A DNA stretch of 64,000 nt, taken from positions 124,001 to 188,000 of the forward strand of contig NZ_VTFS01000005.1 of NCBI RefSeq assembly GCF_009671245.1. The letters are read 5' to 3'. This document shows positions 8,982 through 19,110 of this stretch, piece by piece. Every line of letters starts with the position of its first letter. Within the stretch, counting starts at the first letter, position 1. This DNA is from Marinicella rhabdoformis (GTDB taxonomy: Bacteria > Pseudomonadota > Gammaproteobacteria > Xanthomonadales > Marinicellaceae). Under the pieces are notes generated by a model that saw only the letters and a program-made list of their open reading frames with translations, did not search any database and was not told the DNA's origin. A program made the translations under genes and the position numbers.

Positions 8982-11651
8982 TCACATATTTGCGTATTTT
9001 TTTAGCTCTTGAACAGTTAATTGATAAGCTTTAACCAGTTTCATTTGAACTTGAGCAACCAACAAACCTTCTTCTTTCATTGCTGCCGTTTCAATTTGCT
9101 TACTGAAATGATTCAACCCTTTGGCACCGATGTTCGCACTTGTAGACTTTAAGGTGTGAGCCAACTGTTGAATTTCATTGTATTTTTTGTCTTTAACATG
9201 CTGTGACATTTGCTTCAGTATGTCTGGCGTCTCTTTGAGAAACATATTCAATAAAGATTTGGTTTCATCTCCCATAAATTCTTCCAACTCGTTGAGCACA
9301 TCCATGTCTAACCACTTCTCATTGATGACTACCGCTTGCTTTTCTTCTTCACTCTGGTCTTCAATTTTAAAGTCTTCGGCACCTGTCCCTTGACTGGCTT
9401 TTACTTTATGTACCAATGGATCCCATTTCTTTAAGGTTTTTTCAAGTATGTACCTATTCAAAGGCTTAGACATGTAATCATCCATACCCGCTTCCAAACA
9501 TTTTTCTTTGTCACCTAACATGGCATTGGCCGTCATAGCGATGATGGGGGTATGATTCAGCTGGTTATTTTCTTCATGCTTTCTGATACGCTTGGTACAA
9601 AAGTACCCATCCATTACGGGCATCTGGCAATCCATCAAAATCATTCTGTAACGTATTTTCTTTGATTTATCTAACGCCACCATGCCATTTTCAGCTATAT
9701 CAAATGGATAGCCAATATAATCAATCAGCTTCTGTGCCACTTTCAAGTTAACTTCGTTGTCTTCTACCAACAACACACGATCAGAAATATTTTCTAAATT
9801 TTGAGGTCTGGGAGGTGATTTGATTTTGATTTCTTCTTTTTCTACAGCATCAAACTCAAGAACAGGTTCACTCGGCTCAGCATCATCGCTGTTAGCATCA
9901 GGAGAAATCCTTTGTTCGAAACGCTCAATAACGTCTTCCACATCAAAATCAATGTCTAACAATTGGATGTTTTTGTGGCGTTTAATGCCTGCAATATGCT
10001 CTGCTTCAGACAACAAGCAAATCCACAAATCTTTGTGCTCACCTTTTTCAATTAACTGCATCAACTGACGGAAAGCCTTGGCATTGGTGTCAAAATCTAT
10101 AAACAACATCATTTGTTTCTGATCTTGTAACTCGCCCGCTGCTTTGATGCGGGACAGTGCATGATTGATATTTAATGACGTCTGAGATTTGATTTGATTT
10201 TTATCCAGTTCTGCTTGAACCCGACGGCATAAAATAGGATTGGTATTGAGAATAACACCCTGATGATAACTGATGTCAGTTCCTGGATTCAGCGCATCTC
10301 CTTGAGATTTTGAAAACTCCATTTCAAACCAAAATTTACTGCCTTGACCCACTTCTGATTCGACACCCATTTCGCCTTTTAACAATTTGACAATTTTATG
10401 GCTGATTGCCAAACCCAGACCCGTACCACCAAATTTTCTGGTTGACGAGTTATCGGCCTGATTAAAGGCAGTGAACAATTTGCTGATCTGATCTCTTGGG
10501 ATGCCCATCCCTTGGTCTTCAACGGTAAAACGAATCAATTCTTTTGTTGTGAAATTACGGGTTTTCTTAGCTGAGATGGTTACCACACCTTCATCAGAAA
10601 ACTTAATTGCGTTAGACACCAAGTTGGTAATGACTTGCCTTACCCGGATCGGATCACCTCGCAACAATGGACTGATGTTGTCATCATAGTTGATTTTAAG
10701 CTCTAATCCTTTGTTAGCTGCAACTGGCCCCAAATTGGCACTGACTTCTTCAACAACTTTTTTGATTTTAATCCCTGTAATCTCTACAGTTAATTTCCCA
10801 GCCTCAACCTTAGAATAGTCTAACAGGTCATCAATCAACTTCTGCATTTGTGTCGCTGATGTATGTGCAGTGGTTAAGTAATCTTGTTGAAACTCATTCA
10901 ACTCAGTGTCCATGACAATGTCTAACAAAGGAACTATGCCGTTCAATGGCGTTCGAATTTCATGGCTCATGGTTGCCAAAAACTCCATTTTTGCCATTTC
11001 TGCCGCTGATAAATCTACTTGTAATTTTTTAACCTGCTCATGCAGTTCTCGATTTTCAGATTGGGCTTCTTCATTTTTCTTGATTTGATTTGACAGGCTG
11101 GCAGGCAACGGCGTTTTATTTTTTTGTTTTTGTTTTTCGTTATAAGCCGCAATCCAAATTTTGACTGATACAAGCAAGAATGCACTGATGGCCAACAAAA
11201 CGAATGCCAAAAACACTGGATTCGCTGTTTTCAACATATTGGCCGATTTAACTATCAGCAAAAAGAATACGCTGACCACTGGTGCTGCCACCACATAAGC
11301 GGTTTTATCCAATGGTAATTCAGTATAGATTAATACAGCCAAAAGCCACAACAAAGCGATGGCAACAGCCAATGGGGCGTGCAAAGTCAACGCAACCCAA
11401 GGGGCCAATGACCAAAATATACCTGCCAGTAAGGGCAAACCCCATTCTGCCGCCTCTCTGTGATCTTCGTCTACATGGGTCTTAACGGCTTCTAGATCCA
11501 ACAGTAAAGAGGCAGATAGTATCAATGTTGCCAACAAAGGGGTGATGAGGAATTCACCCAACACCAAATAACTGCCGATGGTCAAAACCAAAGACATCAA
11601 ACAAAACAAAACCCTTCTGTTTTCTAAATAAACCATACGTGTTCGCCACAA
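8982..11651 (-). CDS. Membrane-bound hybrid sensor histidine kinase (HisKA-HATPase-pseudoREC-REC-Hpt)
   Basis: 889 residues; a start at Met6 (11636) is also possible. About six hydrophobic segments occupy residues 15-170, with no evident periplasmic sensor loop, followed by a short coiled coil (190-218). HisKA has phosphoacceptor His230 in FLATMSHEIRTPLNG. The ATPase domain has the N box at about 343-349 (NLVSNAIKF), then DQGMGIP and GGTGLGLAI. A degenerate receiver at about 462-585 lacks the acidic pair (VILNTNP instead). A complete receiver has Asp674 in ILMDCQMPVMDG and Lys729. The C-terminal Hpt has His832 in LAHTLKSTSANIG. The architecture is BarA/GacS-like. No response regulator gene adjoins it, so its output partner is unknown. 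Confidence 0.92.
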   Translation of the reverse strand: MWRTRMVYLENRRVLFCLMSLVLTIGSYLVLGEFLITPLLATLILSASLLLDLEAVKTHVDEDHREAAEWGLPLLAGIFWSLAPWVALTLHAPLAVAIALLWLLAVLIYTELPLDKTAYVVAAPVVSVFFLLIVKSANMLKTANPVFLAFVLLAISAFLLVSVKIWIAAYNEKQKQKNKTPLPASLSNQIKKNEEAQSENRELHEQVKKLQVDLSAAEMAKMEFLATMSHEIRTPLNGIVPLLDIVMDTELNEFQQDYLTTAHTSATQMQKLIDDLLDYSKVEAGKLTVEITGIKIKKVVEEVSANLGPVAANKGLELKINYDDNISPLLRGDPIRVRQVITNLVSNAIKFSDEGVVTISAKKTRNFTTKELIRFTVEDQGMGIPRDQISKLFTAFNQADNSSTRKFGGTGLGLAISHKIVKLLKGEMGVESEVGQGSKFWFEMEFSKSQGDALNPGTDISYHQGVILNTNPILCRRVQAELDKNQIKSQTSLNINHALSRIKAAGELQDQKQMMLFIDFDTNAKAFRQLMQLIEKGEHKDLWICLLSEAEHIAGIKRHKNIQLLDIDFDVEDVIERFEQRISPDANSDDAEPSEPVLEFDAVEKEEIKIKSPPRPQNLENISDRVLLVEDNEVNLKVAQKLIDYIGYPFDIAENGMVALDKSKKIRYRMILMDCQMPVMDGYFCTKRIRKHEENNQLNHTPIIAMTANAMLGDKEKCLEAGMDDYMSKPLNRYILEKTLKKWDPLVHKVKASQGTGAEDFKIEDQSEEEKQAVVINEKWLDMDVLNELEEFMGDETKSLLNMFLKETPDILKQMSQHVKDKKYNEIQQLAHTLKSTSANIGAKGLNHFSKQIETAAMKEEGLLVAQVQMKLVKAYQLTVQELKKYANM

Positions 11652-11759
11652 AAAGAGCAGCTAAACAGCCGCAAATAAGACATTCAATACTTTAGATTGT
11701 AGCTAATAAAAACACCCTAAGCAATTGACTTTTTAATCAAATGCCAATCCTCTCACAGA

Positions 11760-14700
11760 TTATTTAATGATATTTTGGATTTGCTCTTTGGCTGCATTGA
11801 ATGAAAACCATTGTTCAACATTCGCCAAACCACCTTTTGAAACTTGATTCCACAGGGCTTCATCTTGATACAGCTTGATCACATGTTCAGCAAAAATTTG
11901 GGCATCATCTGACATCATGACATCCACACCATGGCGGGTGTACATACCTTCTACAGCGACCGCAGTGCCTACCACAGGTTGACCGTAACTCATGGACATA
12001 TTAACCTTGCCTTTAACGCCTGCACCAAAGCGTAACGGGGCCACCGCAATGCGGTAATCTGACATCACAGGCTCAATGTCTTCAACAAAACCATGAAAAA
12101 CCACGCCAGGCATTTTTCCCAAGTCCTCAACCTCTTGCGGCGCTTTTGAACCCACTATGTGTAATTGAATTTCGGGAATTGCCGCTTTAATGTTTGGCCA
12201 TATCGCATCGATAAACCACAAAATGCCATCCACATTGGGTGTGTGTTGATAGCCACCAATAAACACCAAATCTTTTCGCGCACCAAAGGGTTTTAGACAA
12301 CCATAAACCTCATGAATGTTTGACAGTATTTGGACATCTAAGGCAGGTACTTCCTCTGCCAAGACGGTTTGCTCGTATGGACTCACCACCAAAGTGCTGT
12401 CGCACCGTTTTGCTACAGCAAGTTCTTTTTCTTTGGTGTCTGCTGCCGCAGCCAATTGCTTTTTATCACCTGATACTTCAGCCATTCGTTGCTCACGCAG
12501 ATAGTGTAAATCTACCGTATCAAACAACAATTGTGCATTAGGACAGTAGTCACGAATCATACCCATAACCGGTGCTGCAACATAATAACGACTCAATAAT
12601 ACAACATCAAAATACCGACCCATTTGTGACAAATAATCAACAGGGTTAGAAAAAGTGGGACCATAAATACACTCAATTCCGATGTGTTGTAACGACGCGG
12701 TATAATTTTCAAAATGCGCCATATTTTCTGGAATGAAACTGACCTGATAGCCCAATTGTTGAAAAATTTTCATTAAATTCAACATGCGCAATGACCCCGA
12801 GTCCTGATCTGGCGTCGGCGTACAGGCATCAAAAATCAACACCCTTTTGGGTTGGTTTTGAAAACGTGCCAATTCGATATCAGAACCAGAGGCTGGTTGT
12901 TTTTGTAAAGCATCTTGCCACTTATCCAAAAACTTATCTTGGTTGATCACTTGGTATTTTTTCATGCCCGAGGTGAGGTCAGTACCTGAAGATATACCTT
13001 CAAAATGGGTCACACGACTGGCAGGCTGAACATACACTTTCAGCCCAGCATCACGGACCGCAAAAGCCAAGTCTGTGTCTTCATAATAGGCCGGCTTGTA
13101 ACGTTCATCGAAGCAACCTAACTGTTCAAACAAAGCCGCTCTGATTAAAATACTGGCACCACTGCAATAGCTGACTTCACGCAAATGTTGATAGCAAGGT
13201 TTATTCACATCATCCAAACGGCCATAATTCCACCCAGAAGCATCTGAAAACACAATGCCCCCGGACTCTTGTAATCGACCATCTGGATAGATTAATTGAC
13301 TGCCCACCAATCCAGCATCTGGTTTGTCAACAAACGTCTGAACCAATGCGTCAACCCCATTGGTATGCACTTCTGTGTCATTGTTCAAAAACAACAAGAA
13401 CTCACCCTTGGCCATTTTGGCACCGGTATTACATGACTCTATGAATCCACCATTTTCTGATTGTCTTTGGTAACGAATGCCTGATATTTTTTTGATTAAC
13501 TTTTCAGTTTCATCAGTAGAGCAATCATCTACAACAATCACTTCAAAAGTGGTTTTGTCTGCCAATTGTTGTAATGATTTTAAACAATGGTATGTGTGCT
13601 CAAAATGGTTGTACACCGGTACAATCACACTGACTTGAGGTGCCTCTGGCAATTTTAACTTGAATGGTTTGTAAACTTTACTTGGCTGCTTGGCTTTCAC
13701 TGAGAGCGAAGGCTTTTTGGTTTTTTTAAATTTTCCAATGATGATTTTAATGGTGGCAGACAATCCCCTTGTTTTGAAACTGTTGATGCCTCGCTTGGGC
13801 CACGATTTAATTTGTTTACCTCTGAACTTAATCGCATTGCGCTTGTGTCTAGCCCATGTCGTAAAACGCCTCATGGGACGAGTTACTTGCCAAGATCGAC
13901 TTTGGTAGACAGCACTTAACTCTTGGTTTAATTTGTCTACAGCAACCTGAGATTTTGACAACTGTTCAGATATGCCAGTGTTTTGCTTGAGCAATTCCTT
14001 GTTTTGATTTTCTTTCACCTTTATATCAAGCTTATGTGCTTCAATTTCTGATTTCAAATACTTTTCTTCTGCTCTGCTCAACTGTATGTTGTGCTCTAAA
14101 TGCTTTATTTGCTCACTCAATGATGAAGCCCAAGCGACTTTATCAGCGACATCCTGCTCCAAAGACAAAAGCTGAGCTTCCATCACTTTGGTTTGTTGCA
14201 CTTTTGCTTGCAAACGCTGAGACCAGATGTGAGGTTGATTAAGAGCCCTTGGTATGGAATCACGCTGACTGACCTTAACTTTAAACACTGTGTTATAGGC
14301 TTGCATGGCTGAATTTAAATTTAAAGGTTTCAACGATTTCAACTGCTTGTGCACATGCTGTAACTTACTTCTGTCTTTCATTAACTCATCAATTTTAGCC
14401 ACAAAAGCAGGAGATGAATCATCACTTAAAAATCCTGTTTCACCCTCTGTAATGCGTGCTTTTAAGGAGCCATTCATTGTCGATAAAACAGGAACTGCTG
14501 CTGACTGCAGTTCGCTCAACGTGTAGTTGAATGTTTCTGAAGCCAATGAAGTAATAAGTGCCAATTGAGGACTGGCTTTTTGTAACAGCTTTGGTAATTC
14601 GTTTGCTTCATAATCCATGACCACTGAAACCATGGGGTTAGGCAAATATTTTTTTCCTTCGTTTCCGGCACCTATAAAAACAAACTTGATGTCGTCACGG

Positions 14701-16079
14701 CCTTCGAAATGAAGCAAGCAGGCATCTAACAAGCCTTGTCCTTTGGGTGGGTTGATGCGCCCCAGAACCAAGACTGTAAATGGCTCCGCTTCAACTGCGT
14801 ACTCAATGGGTTTTATTGTTTTAATTCCATGGGGCAATATGATCGTTTTTTCAAAACCGTCAGATTCATTCAGTTTTAAAATGTTTTCTTTTACCGATTT
14901 ACTGGGGGCTGCCAAAACCACATGATCTTGTTTAATTAACCTGTTTTCTGCTTGCTGCCAAGCTTTCCACTCCAACTCAGAAATTAGACCAAACGGCTCC
15001 CTCTCTGTTTGCTTCAAAGCTTGAAAGCACATCTTTTCATCAATTTCATTAGCGTCAAGCTGTGCATTCAGCAAAGGCCAGTGCGGAAAATAATCATGCA
15101 AAACCCGCAATGTGGGCAAACCAGTATCCAAACAATCCATGGCATGACCAATCAGCGTAGAAACCACCAAACCATTGACTTGCCAACGTTTTATCAACTG
15201 ATCCAAGATGTTTTGATACTCAGCGTCAGAAACTTTGGTGGCACGTATGGGACGATTCATTTGAAAACGTGCCACCTCTGTGCCATTGGTGCCTTGCCAC
15301 AACAGTTGATACTGTTCTCCATGTTGCTGACGGTAAAGCTCACCACAGCTGCTCAATACAAAGTGATGGTAGGCTGGATAGCAGTCTATATAGTCATTGA
15401 TCCATTTATGAACGCCGCCACCCCAGTCCATATTAATGTGCAAAACAACCGGCTTGTCATCTAATAGCGGATAAGCCTCTGACGCTTCGAAACTTGATTC
15501 ACAATCAACTTCAACATGAAACAAAGCCAAGGGATGAGACGGCAAAGGACGTTGATCACCATAATCTCGGGCTTCTTGCAAACACAATTCAACGGCTTCA
15601 GCCTGCACCAAACAGTTATTCAATGCATGACGGCCAGTCGTTTCAGCAAATATTTGACTCAATGCGTGCTTGTCTCGAACCCAAAAACAAGCCGTGTTAA
15701 GCTCACTGGTTGGAAAATAACTGGGTGTTAACCTCAGGTATAATAATTGATCTAATGCCTGCACCCCACCTTTAAACTTTTGTTCGGCAGTTAAAGGTGA
15801 CAACTCAAAATATTCGGTACTCAATGCCGAACAAACGGTCACATGTTCAGGCAAATCTGCCGCTTGGCCTATGCGCTTTTGCCAAAACGGAGGATGAACA
15901 ACTTGTGCGTCAGTCACGATGAAAGCTGCATCTTCAGGTAACTGAGGCAACAATTTTACCAACAATGCAGGGGTTAATGTTTTATCAGCCACATGGTATT
16001 CACCTGCCAACAAACACACGCCTTGTGCTGCTGTCACTGCTGGGCTGTTATAATAAATCGTGAGCACGTTATTTTTCAT
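11760..16079 (-). CDS. Giant three-domain glycosyltransferase (GT4 - coiled coil - GT2 - GT4)
   Basis: 1439 residues, cytoplasmic in appearance. Residues 1-205 are an N-terminal region I do not recognise. About 210-600 is a GT-B fold GT4-like domain (INMDWGGGVHKW at the donor-site entrance, LGRINPPKGQG, then SETFNYTLSELQSAAVPVL). About 630-740 is a charged coiled coil ending in SRSWQVTRPMR, a motif common in rhamnan/O-antigen-type transferases. About 810-1050 is a GT2 domain (VSVIVPVYNHFEHT, VVDDCSTDET, LFLNNDTEV, YYEDTDLAFAVRDAG). About 1095-1439 is a second GT4 (FIGGYQHTPNVDGILWF, VAPLRFGAGVKGK). It probably assembles a repeating surface glycan, but no polysaccharide genes adjoin it, so acceptor and product are unknown. 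Confidence 0.88.
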   Translation of the reverse strand: MKNNVLTIYYNSPAVTAAQGVCLLAGEYHVADKTLTPALLVKLLPQLPEDAAFIVTDAQVVHPPFWQKRIGQAADLPEHVTVCSALSTEYFELSPLTAEQKFKGGVQALDQLLYLRLTPSYFPTSELNTACFWVRDKHALSQIFAETTGRHALNNCLVQAEAVELCLQEARDYGDQRPLPSHPLALFHVEVDCESSFEASEAYPLLDDKPVVLHINMDWGGGVHKWINDYIDCYPAYHHFVLSSCGELYRQQHGEQYQLLWQGTNGTEVARFQMNRPIRATKVSDAEYQNILDQLIKRWQVNGLVVSTLIGHAMDCLDTGLPTLRVLHDYFPHWPLLNAQLDANEIDEKMCFQALKQTEREPFGLISELEWKAWQQAENRLIKQDHVVLAAPSKSVKENILKLNESDGFEKTIILPHGIKTIKPIEYAVEAEPFTVLVLGRINPPKGQGLLDACLLHFEGRDDIKFVFIGAGNEGKKYLPNPMVSVVMDYEANELPKLLQKASPQLALITSLASETFNYTLSELQSAAVPVLSTMNGSLKARITEGETGFLSDDSSPAFVAKIDELMKDRSKLQHVHKQLKSLKPLNLNSAMQAYNTVFKVKVSQRDSIPRALNQPHIWSQRLQAKVQQTKVMEAQLLSLEQDVADKVAWASSLSEQIKHLEHNIQLSRAEEKYLKSEIEAHKLDIKVKENQNKELLKQNTGISEQLSKSQVAVDKLNQELSAVYQSRSWQVTRPMRRFTTWARHKRNAIKFRGKQIKSWPKRGINSFKTRGLSATIKIIIGKFKKTKKPSLSVKAKQPSKVYKPFKLKLPEAPQVSVIVPVYNHFEHTYHCLKSLQQLADKTTFEVIVVDDCSTDETEKLIKKISGIRYQRQSENGGFIESCNTGAKMAKGEFLLFLNNDTEVHTNGVDALVQTFVDKPDAGLVGSQLIYPDGRLQESGGIVFSDASGWNYGRLDDVNKPCYQHLREVSYCSGASILIRAALFEQLGCFDERYKPAYYEDTDLAFAVRDAGLKVYVQPASRVTHFEGISSGTDLTSGMKKYQVINQDKFLDKWQDALQKQPASGSDIELARFQNQPKRVLIFDACTPTPDQDSGSLRMLNLMKIFQQLGYQVSFIPENMAHFENYTASLQHIGIECIYGPTFSNPVDYLSQMGRYFDVVLLSRYYVAAPVMGMIRDYCPNAQLLFDTVDLHYLREQRMAEVSGDKKQLAAAADTKEKELAVAKRCDSTLVVSPYEQTVLAEEVPALDVQILSNIHEVYGCLKPFGARKDLVFIGGYQHTPNVDGILWFIDAIWPNIKAAIPEIQLHIVGSKAPQEVEDLGKMPGVVFHGFVEDIEPVMSDYRIAVAPLRFGAGVKGKVNMSMSYGQPVVGTAVAVEGMYTRHGVDVMMSDDAQIFAEHVIKLYQDEALWNQVSKGGLANVEQWFSFNAAKEQIQNIIK

Positions 16080-16093
16080 CAGCGCATTCTACC

Positions 16094-16121
16094 AAAAAAG
16101 CCCACACTCTGGGTGCAGGCT
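16094..16121 (-). terminator. Probable Rho-independent terminator
   Basis: Read on the minus strand, a nine-pair stem (AGCC-TGCAC with GTGTG-GGCT, two wobbles) is followed by a run of six T. It lies just downstream of the minus-strand gene ending at 16155 and before the glycosyltransferase start at 16079, so that gene is probably not in one unit with the glycosyltransferase. Confidence 0.65.
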
Positions 16122-16154
16122 TATCAGCTGAGTTTAATAATTTATGGTGAAAAC

Positions 16155-16910
16155 TTACATTCCCATGCTTGGGATGCTTTGCTTCTCATATCCTGCGGGC
16201 ACTTGAAACATTTGCTTGCCCAAATCATCATGTGACACATTAACCAGGCTGGCTTTAACACCATTCATATCATATTGAACAGGCAGTACTTCGCCGATTT
16301 GCTCGAAGTTCATGCTGGTATCAACACCAAATTGCGACGCCATTTTTTCTGCCACTTTCATCATCGCCTTGATAGCAGCATATTCTTCTGATGAAACCCC
16401 TAAGTCGCCATAGTCTGAAACACAGAAATCATCTGTACTTTTGCCTTTTGATGTCTTTTCTACCACATCACAACTGTAGCCGTTGATTGTTCGTGACTCA
16501 GATGTTTTGTTGTATTCAGGAACAGGTGCTTGTTTGGGCATTTGATTTTTAATCATCCCTTCCATCATTACACGGGCCTGTGCGCGTTGAGATTCTGGCA
16601 TGTTTGCCAACTGCTTATCTAACATTTTATCAACCATGGCTGAAATGTCACTCAACTGCTCAATTTCTTTCGGCCCAAAAGTCATGTATTTTTTTTCATC
16701 GTGCATCACCACAGTAAAACTGCCTTGGCCAGCATGGTAAATCACTTCTGATTGTTGACCACCTTCATTGCTGATGACTTTCATCACTCCATCACTCAAG
16801 TGCATGACTGATGATTCAATACCTTTTCCATTGTTATAGACCAAAGTCGTATCTGCAGATACAGCTGTTACCATCAATGCCCCTGTCAATAATAAGCCCT
16901 GCTTAATCAT
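16155..16910 (-). CDS. Periplasmic protein of unknown function
   Basis: About 251 residues from the ATG at 16910, which has an AGGTAAC ribosome-binding site and gives a typical signal peptide (MIKQGLLLTGALMVTAVSAD). An upstream in-frame ATG at 16952 would add 14 residues and is less likely. The N-terminal half is beta-rich (DTTLVYNNGKGIE, GSFTVVMHDEKKYMTF). A helical, Met/Lys-rich stretch follows (about residues 75-125). Then comes RTINGYSCDVVEKTSKGKS with a second Cys in DDFCVSDYGD, a likely disulfide. The 'tracks a cofactor-like NGYxC' layout recalls DUF4412-type proteins, but this is only a resemblance. It is divergent from PBP1b, with 79 bases between. Confidence 0.75.
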   Translation of the reverse strand: MIKQGLLLTGALMVTAVSADTTLVYNNGKGIESSVMHLSDGVMKVISNEGGQQSEVIYHAGQGSFTVVMHDEKKYMTFGPKEIEQLSDISAMVDKMLDKQLANMPESQRAQARVMMEGMIKNQMPKQAPVPEYNKTSESRTINGYSCDVVEKTSKGKSTDDFCVSDYGDLGVSSEEYAAIKAMMKVAEKMASQFGVDTSMNFEQIGEVLPVQYDMNGVKASLVNVSHDDLGKQMFQVPAGYEKQSIPSMGM

Positions 16911-16989
16911 AATTGTTACCTCGTAAAAAATTGCGTACAGTTTAACAGGCATAAGATAAATACCGTGTTAATATGCCATGTTTTGAAAT

Positions 16990-19065
16990 GTGAACCACTG
17001 CACATCATTGCCTAAGAAAAAGAAAAAATCAAATCGAAAGTTGTTGCCCTTGCTCTATAAGCCGATGTTATTTTGTTTGGGTCTTGGGCTGGGCTTGTTT
17101 GTGCCCTGGTATTTTTATATTCAGCATGTCACCAACAGCATCATCCATGAAACTTGGGACGTACCTTCTGTGGTTTATGCGCGACCATTGGAACTGTATA
17201 AGGGACAACAGATCACGCCCAAGGCCTTAACTTTCGAGTTAGAAACCCTGGGCTATCAAGAAGTCAGTGGCACACCACAATTAGGTCAATATCAAGCTTA
17301 CAACAACAGCTTTGACATTTATAGCAAGGGATTTAACTTTCCAGATGGCACACAAAAACCACAGCGCATCAAATTGACCATCAACAATAAAGCCATCAAC
17401 CAGATTTCTCATCAAATCATCAGATTGGAACCCAAAGTCATGGGGCACTTTTTTTCCAGTGCTTTTGAAAATCGGCATCCAATGTCTTTAGAACACATGC
17501 CTTCCACCTTGGTACAAGGCATTCAGGCCGTTGAAGACAGGGAATTTAAACACCACAATGGTGTTGACTGGTGGGGTATTTCTCGTGCCATGGTTAAAAA
17601 TATCATGGCTGGAAAAATTGTCCAAGGTGGCAGCACCATCACCCAACAATTGGTAAAAAACAAACTGGAATATGACCAGCAAAGTTGGTTACGTAAATTA
17701 CATGAAGCATTGGCCGCCACATTAATAGAAACCAAGTTAAGCAAAAAAGACATTTTGCAAATGTACCTCAATGAAATATATTTTGGCCAAGATGGTAAAG
17801 TGGCCATTCACGGTGTCGTAGAAGCGGCCAGCTTTTATTTTGCTAAACCCGTTGAGCGGCTTGCCATTCACGAACAAGCTGTTTTGGTTGGCATCATCAA
17901 AGGACCTTCTTGGTACAACCCCATCAGAAACCCATCTCGAGCCCTCAAACGCAGAAATGTGGTCTTGAAGGTTTGGCATGAAACCGGCATCATCACCCAA
18001 GCCAGCTGGGCAAAAGCCAAGGAACAACCGCTTGGCCTGTCACAACACCGCCGTTTAAAAACAGATTATGATGACTACATGGGCGTCGTCAAACGGCAAC
18101 TTAAAGACCAATTTTCTGATGAGCAGTTAAAACAAGATGGTTTGAAAATCTTCACTAACCTTGACCCTTATGTTCAATACGTTAGCAGTCAAACAGCACG
18201 CCGGACCAGACAATGGTTAAATGCTAACATGGAAGCCGCTTTGGTCATCAGTGATGCCAAGACTGGTGCACTTTTGGCCCTTACAGGTTCACAATCTGCT
18301 CACTCACAATTTAACCGAGCCCTATTGTCTAGGCGTCAAATAGGTTCACTGATTAAGCCATTCTTGTTCCTTGCAGCGCTCGAAAAACTGCCTGATTTTG
18401 ATTTAAATGCGGTATTAGAAGACAAGGCACTCAGCATTAACACCCAAGGCAGCGACCCTTGGCAACCTAAAAACTGGGACCAACAAAGCAGAGGCGAAAT
18501 TTCGGCCAGAGAAGCATTGGTAGACTCAAGAAATCAGGCCACAGTATATTTAGGATTAAAACTGGGCTTAAATAATTTGGTTTCATTCCTTGAGCGTTTG
18601 GGCTTGAACATCAACCGGGCACAACACCCGTCTTTATTTTTAGGGGCCATTGAGTTAACGCCTTTTGATGTTCAACACCTTTACACCATTTTTTCTTCTC
18701 AAGGCCAAGTTCAAAAAATCAATGCGATTCGCTTTGTCAGTAACATTAACAACCAGTTACTCAGTCGCAGCAAATCCACATCCAGTCATGCCATCGCGCT
18801 CAACAGCATCAACAGCATCAATGATGCACTGCACCAAATAACCACCCATGGAAGTGCCCAAAAAATCACCAACAAGTATGCGCTTCCTGGCTATTATTTT
18901 GGTAAAACAGGTACCACAAACAAGGGCAAAGACAGCTGGTTTTCTGGGTTTGATGATCGTTACCTTGCCACTGTTTGGGTGGGTCGAGATGACAACAAAG
19001 CCACCCCTTATTCAGGCAGTTCAGGCGCCTTGGTTTTGTGGTCTCATTTGTTTAAGAATTTATAA
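16990..19065 (+). CDS. mrcB: Penicillin-binding protein 1B (bifunctional glycosyltransferase/transpeptidase)
   Basis: 691 residues from a GTG, the first possible start after an in-frame stop at 16984. A basic cytoplasmic tail precedes one membrane helix (22-42). The UB2H domain typical of PBP1b follows (about 57-130, with VYARPLELYKGQ). The GT51 domain has catalytic Glu182 in EDREFKHHNG and GGSTITQQLVKN (213-224). The transpeptidase has Ser453 (SLIK), SRN at 513-515 and KTG at 639-641. It polymerises lipid II and crosslinks peptides in the periplasm. It is shorter than E. coli PBP1b (about 844) because it ends soon after the KTG motif and lacks a C-terminal extension. The next gene is its probable lipoprotein activator. 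Confidence 0.95.
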   Translation: MNHCTSLPKKKKKSNRKLLPLLYKPMLFCLGLGLGLFVPWYFYIQHVTNSIIHETWDVPSVVYARPLELYKGQQITPKALTFELETLGYQEVSGTPQLGQYQAYNNSFDIYSKGFNFPDGTQKPQRIKLTINNKAINQISHQIIRLEPKVMGHFFSSAFENRHPMSLEHMPSTLVQGIQAVEDREFKHHNGVDWWGISRAMVKNIMAGKIVQGGSTITQQLVKNKLEYDQQSWLRKLHEALAATLIETKLSKKDILQMYLNEIYFGQDGKVAIHGVVEAASFYFAKPVERLAIHEQAVLVGIIKGPSWYNPIRNPSRALKRRNVVLKVWHETGIITQASWAKAKEQPLGLSQHRRLKTDYDDYMGVVKRQLKDQFSDEQLKQDGLKIFTNLDPYVQYVSSQTARRTRQWLNANMEAALVISDAKTGALLALTGSQSAHSQFNRALLSRRQIGSLIKPFLFLAALEKLPDFDLNAVLEDKALSINTQGSDPWQPKNWDQQSRGEISAREALVDSRNQATVYLGLKLGLNNLVSFLERLGLNINRAQHPSLFLGAIELTPFDVQHLYTIFSSQGQVQKINAIRFVSNINNQLLSRSKSTSSHAIALNSINSINDALHQITTHGSAQKITNKYALPGYYFGKTGTTNKGKDSWFSGFDDRYLATVWVGRDDNKATPYSGSSGALVLWSHLFKNL

Positions 19066-19110
19066 AGCAAATGGGTTAAGATATCGTCCTTTGATACCCA
19101 CCTATATCAC

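Noticed and set aside
15009-15464. A 151-codon plus-strand frame inside the glycosyltransferase
   Set aside because: It is entirely within the minus-strand gene, with no ribosome-binding site and no recognisable domains.
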